From assembly GCA_009801015.1 (NCBI GenBank), contig VHZZ01002184.1, forward strand, positions 6,241 to 26,530: a stretch of DNA of 20,290 nucleotides. Direction: 5' to 3'. Under the pieces are notes generated by a model. The model was not told the DNA's origin and searched no databases. It worked only from the letters and a program-made list of their open reading frames with translations. The first letter of the stretch is position 1. Every line of letters starts with the position of its first letter. This DNA comes from Silene noctiflora. Taxonomy: Eukaryota > Streptophyta > Magnoliopsida > Caryophyllales > Caryophyllaceae. The position numbers and the translations under genes were made by a program. Positions 19,421 through 20,290 of the stretch are shown piece after piece.

Positions 19421-20204
19421 TATATCGTGTTTGGTTAGCCTTGAATTGTTTGTTTTGGGTTTTTTATAATAGTTTTACTACGTAACGTTATACGGAGTAT
19501 ATAATAATGTATGATTCGTATAATCGTTTGTGAGACGAAGTTTATAATCGTAATTAATTAATTAGTTGATTTGTTTATATTTAATAGTGTAAGACGAGTT
19601 TTAAATATGAACTTAATTAAGTTGATTGTTTATTTGTTAAGGTTACTTAATAAGTTAATTGATTAATCAAATATGATAATAATGGTAATGGGACGTAATT
19701 AATTGACATCGTAGTTTGTTATATTTTATTTAAGTAATTCGAGAATTGTTTGGATAGTTAGTAATTGTTATTTATTATTTTTTGTAAAGGTGACAGATAT
19801 CTTTCATTTGTTGCTCGGAGTTTCAATTTGGAATACTTTGCTAAAAGGTAGGATATACCTACTCAACTATGTTTCTTATATTATCATTGTTGATTGATTG
19901 ATTTATATGAGTATTGTTAATTGGATGATTGTTGACTGTATATGATCTGGATGCATGAGATTGTATTGATTTAGTTGGCATGATACGAGCAATTGTGTTG
20001 TTGAGTGTTTATAAAGATGGCAAAGGATTATTGACATGATCATATGCATTGTTTGATTATTGAATTGCATGGCATGCATTGGCATTGAGTCGGACGTCGG
20101 TATTGATTGTTGGAAAGACAATGGAATTGAATTGGAATTGGAAATGGTTGTTTTGATTAGGCCAATGGCTTGTCTGCAGGCCTGACCATGGTGTCCTCAG
20201 GGGT
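19421..20204 (+). other. AT-rich remainder of the LTR-like element
   Basis: No coding sequence is seen. An exact TACGGAGTA lies at 19491-19499, and gtaaaggtgacag (19784-19796) resembles a splice acceptor. The 20190-20204 end directly abuts the CACTA terminus. Confidence 0.4.
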
Positions 20205-20290
20205 CACTACAAGAAAAAAGTAANCGGGCGACTAAAATGGGCGACTGAAAACAGTCGCCAATATCAATTTGGCGACTGAAATTAGTCGCC
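20205..20290 (+). mobile_element. CACTA (En/Spm-type) transposon terminus, continues past the window
   Basis: CACTACAAGAAAAAAG at 20205-20220 is the classic plant CACTA terminal inverted repeat. It is followed by subterminal repeats built on GGCGACT/AGTCGCC: 20240-20259 (GGCGACTG, four bases, CAGTCGCC) and 20271-20290 (GGCGACT, six bases, AGTCGCC), with further gggcgact copies at 20226-20233 and 20239-20245. Subterminal motifs are transposase-binding sites in this superfamily. The expected 3-bp target duplication cannot be checked because the other end is outside. 20224 is N. Confidence 0.9.

Larger units (their letters stand above)
18172..20204 (+). mobile_element. 5' portion of a second LTR retroelement, inserted in the gypsy integrase
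   Basis: The gypsy coding frame stops being recognisable at 18171 and the next bases are TGTAATACCTCGTATTTT, the style in which many plant LTRs begin. A TATA box (TATAAAT 18624-18630) lies about 450 bp in, followed by a strong splice-donor-like GTAAGT at 18721. About 18335-18445 has degenerate 'ctattttatat' repeats. About 18850-19420 is G-rich. No protein is visible, so this may be a long LTR, a solo LTR or a non-coding (LARD-like) element. The far end and target-site duplication lie outside the window or past the CACTA insertion. Confidence 0.5.

Overview
The window reads as nuclear DNA of a eudicot plant. It is AT-rich, has spliced genes with GT-AG introns, and carries plant-type transposable elements: a Stowaway-like MITE, a SINE-like element, Ty3/gypsy LTR pieces and a CACTA end. 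Recurrent TACTCCGTA/TACGGAGTA motifs and the repeat types make me lean towards Caryophyllales (the amaranth, beet and spinach group), but that is an impression and not a test. There are no bacterial features, rRNA, tRNA or CRISPR arrays. Bases 16932 and 20224 are N. || Left part (1-7837): a forward gene of unknown function can be assembled from five small exons (513-583, 4255-4425, 4500-4544, 5866-5905, 7706-7837). They join in one frame to a 152-residue protein. Its 3.7-kb first intron holds a badly decayed copy of an intronless pentatricopeptide-repeat (PPR) gene (about 1790-3710), which resembles Arabidopsis At4g32430 (GRS1). Its third intron holds an imperfect tandem duplication (5434-5850). 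One duplicate contains a 7-bp insertion that looks like a transposon footprint. || Middle (7838-13140): a gene-free stretch with long homopolymer runs separates the first gene from a convergent reverse-strand gene, 12598-9804. That gene has three exons and encodes a 635-residue coiled-coil protein of the plant USO1-like/BRANCHLESS TRICHOME-related family. It is the best-supported gene here. Its first exon carries an Asn-rich trinucleotide-repeat tract. A pyrimidine-rich leader and a G-box lie upstream. || Right part (13140-20290): I see no intact gene. In order there are a SINE-like element (about 13385-13575, reverse), a GC-rich island (about 14160-14530), a Stowaway-like MITE (15810-16004, TA target duplication), a duplicated 31-bp module (16410/16520), and the 3' end of a reverse-strand Ty3/gypsy element (integrase end, polypurine tract, start of LTR). 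The integrase frame is cut at about 18171 by what looks like the 5' end of another LTR element (TGTAATACC start, TATA box, G-rich interior). That sequence is in turn interrupted at 20205 by a CACTA element with subterminal hairpins. This is a nested transposon stack flanking a small gene island. || I see no convincing new multi-gene system. The most useful leads are the unrecognised five-exon gene with a PPR relic in its intron, the TACTCCGTA footprint with an internal empty-site control, and the SINE-like family.
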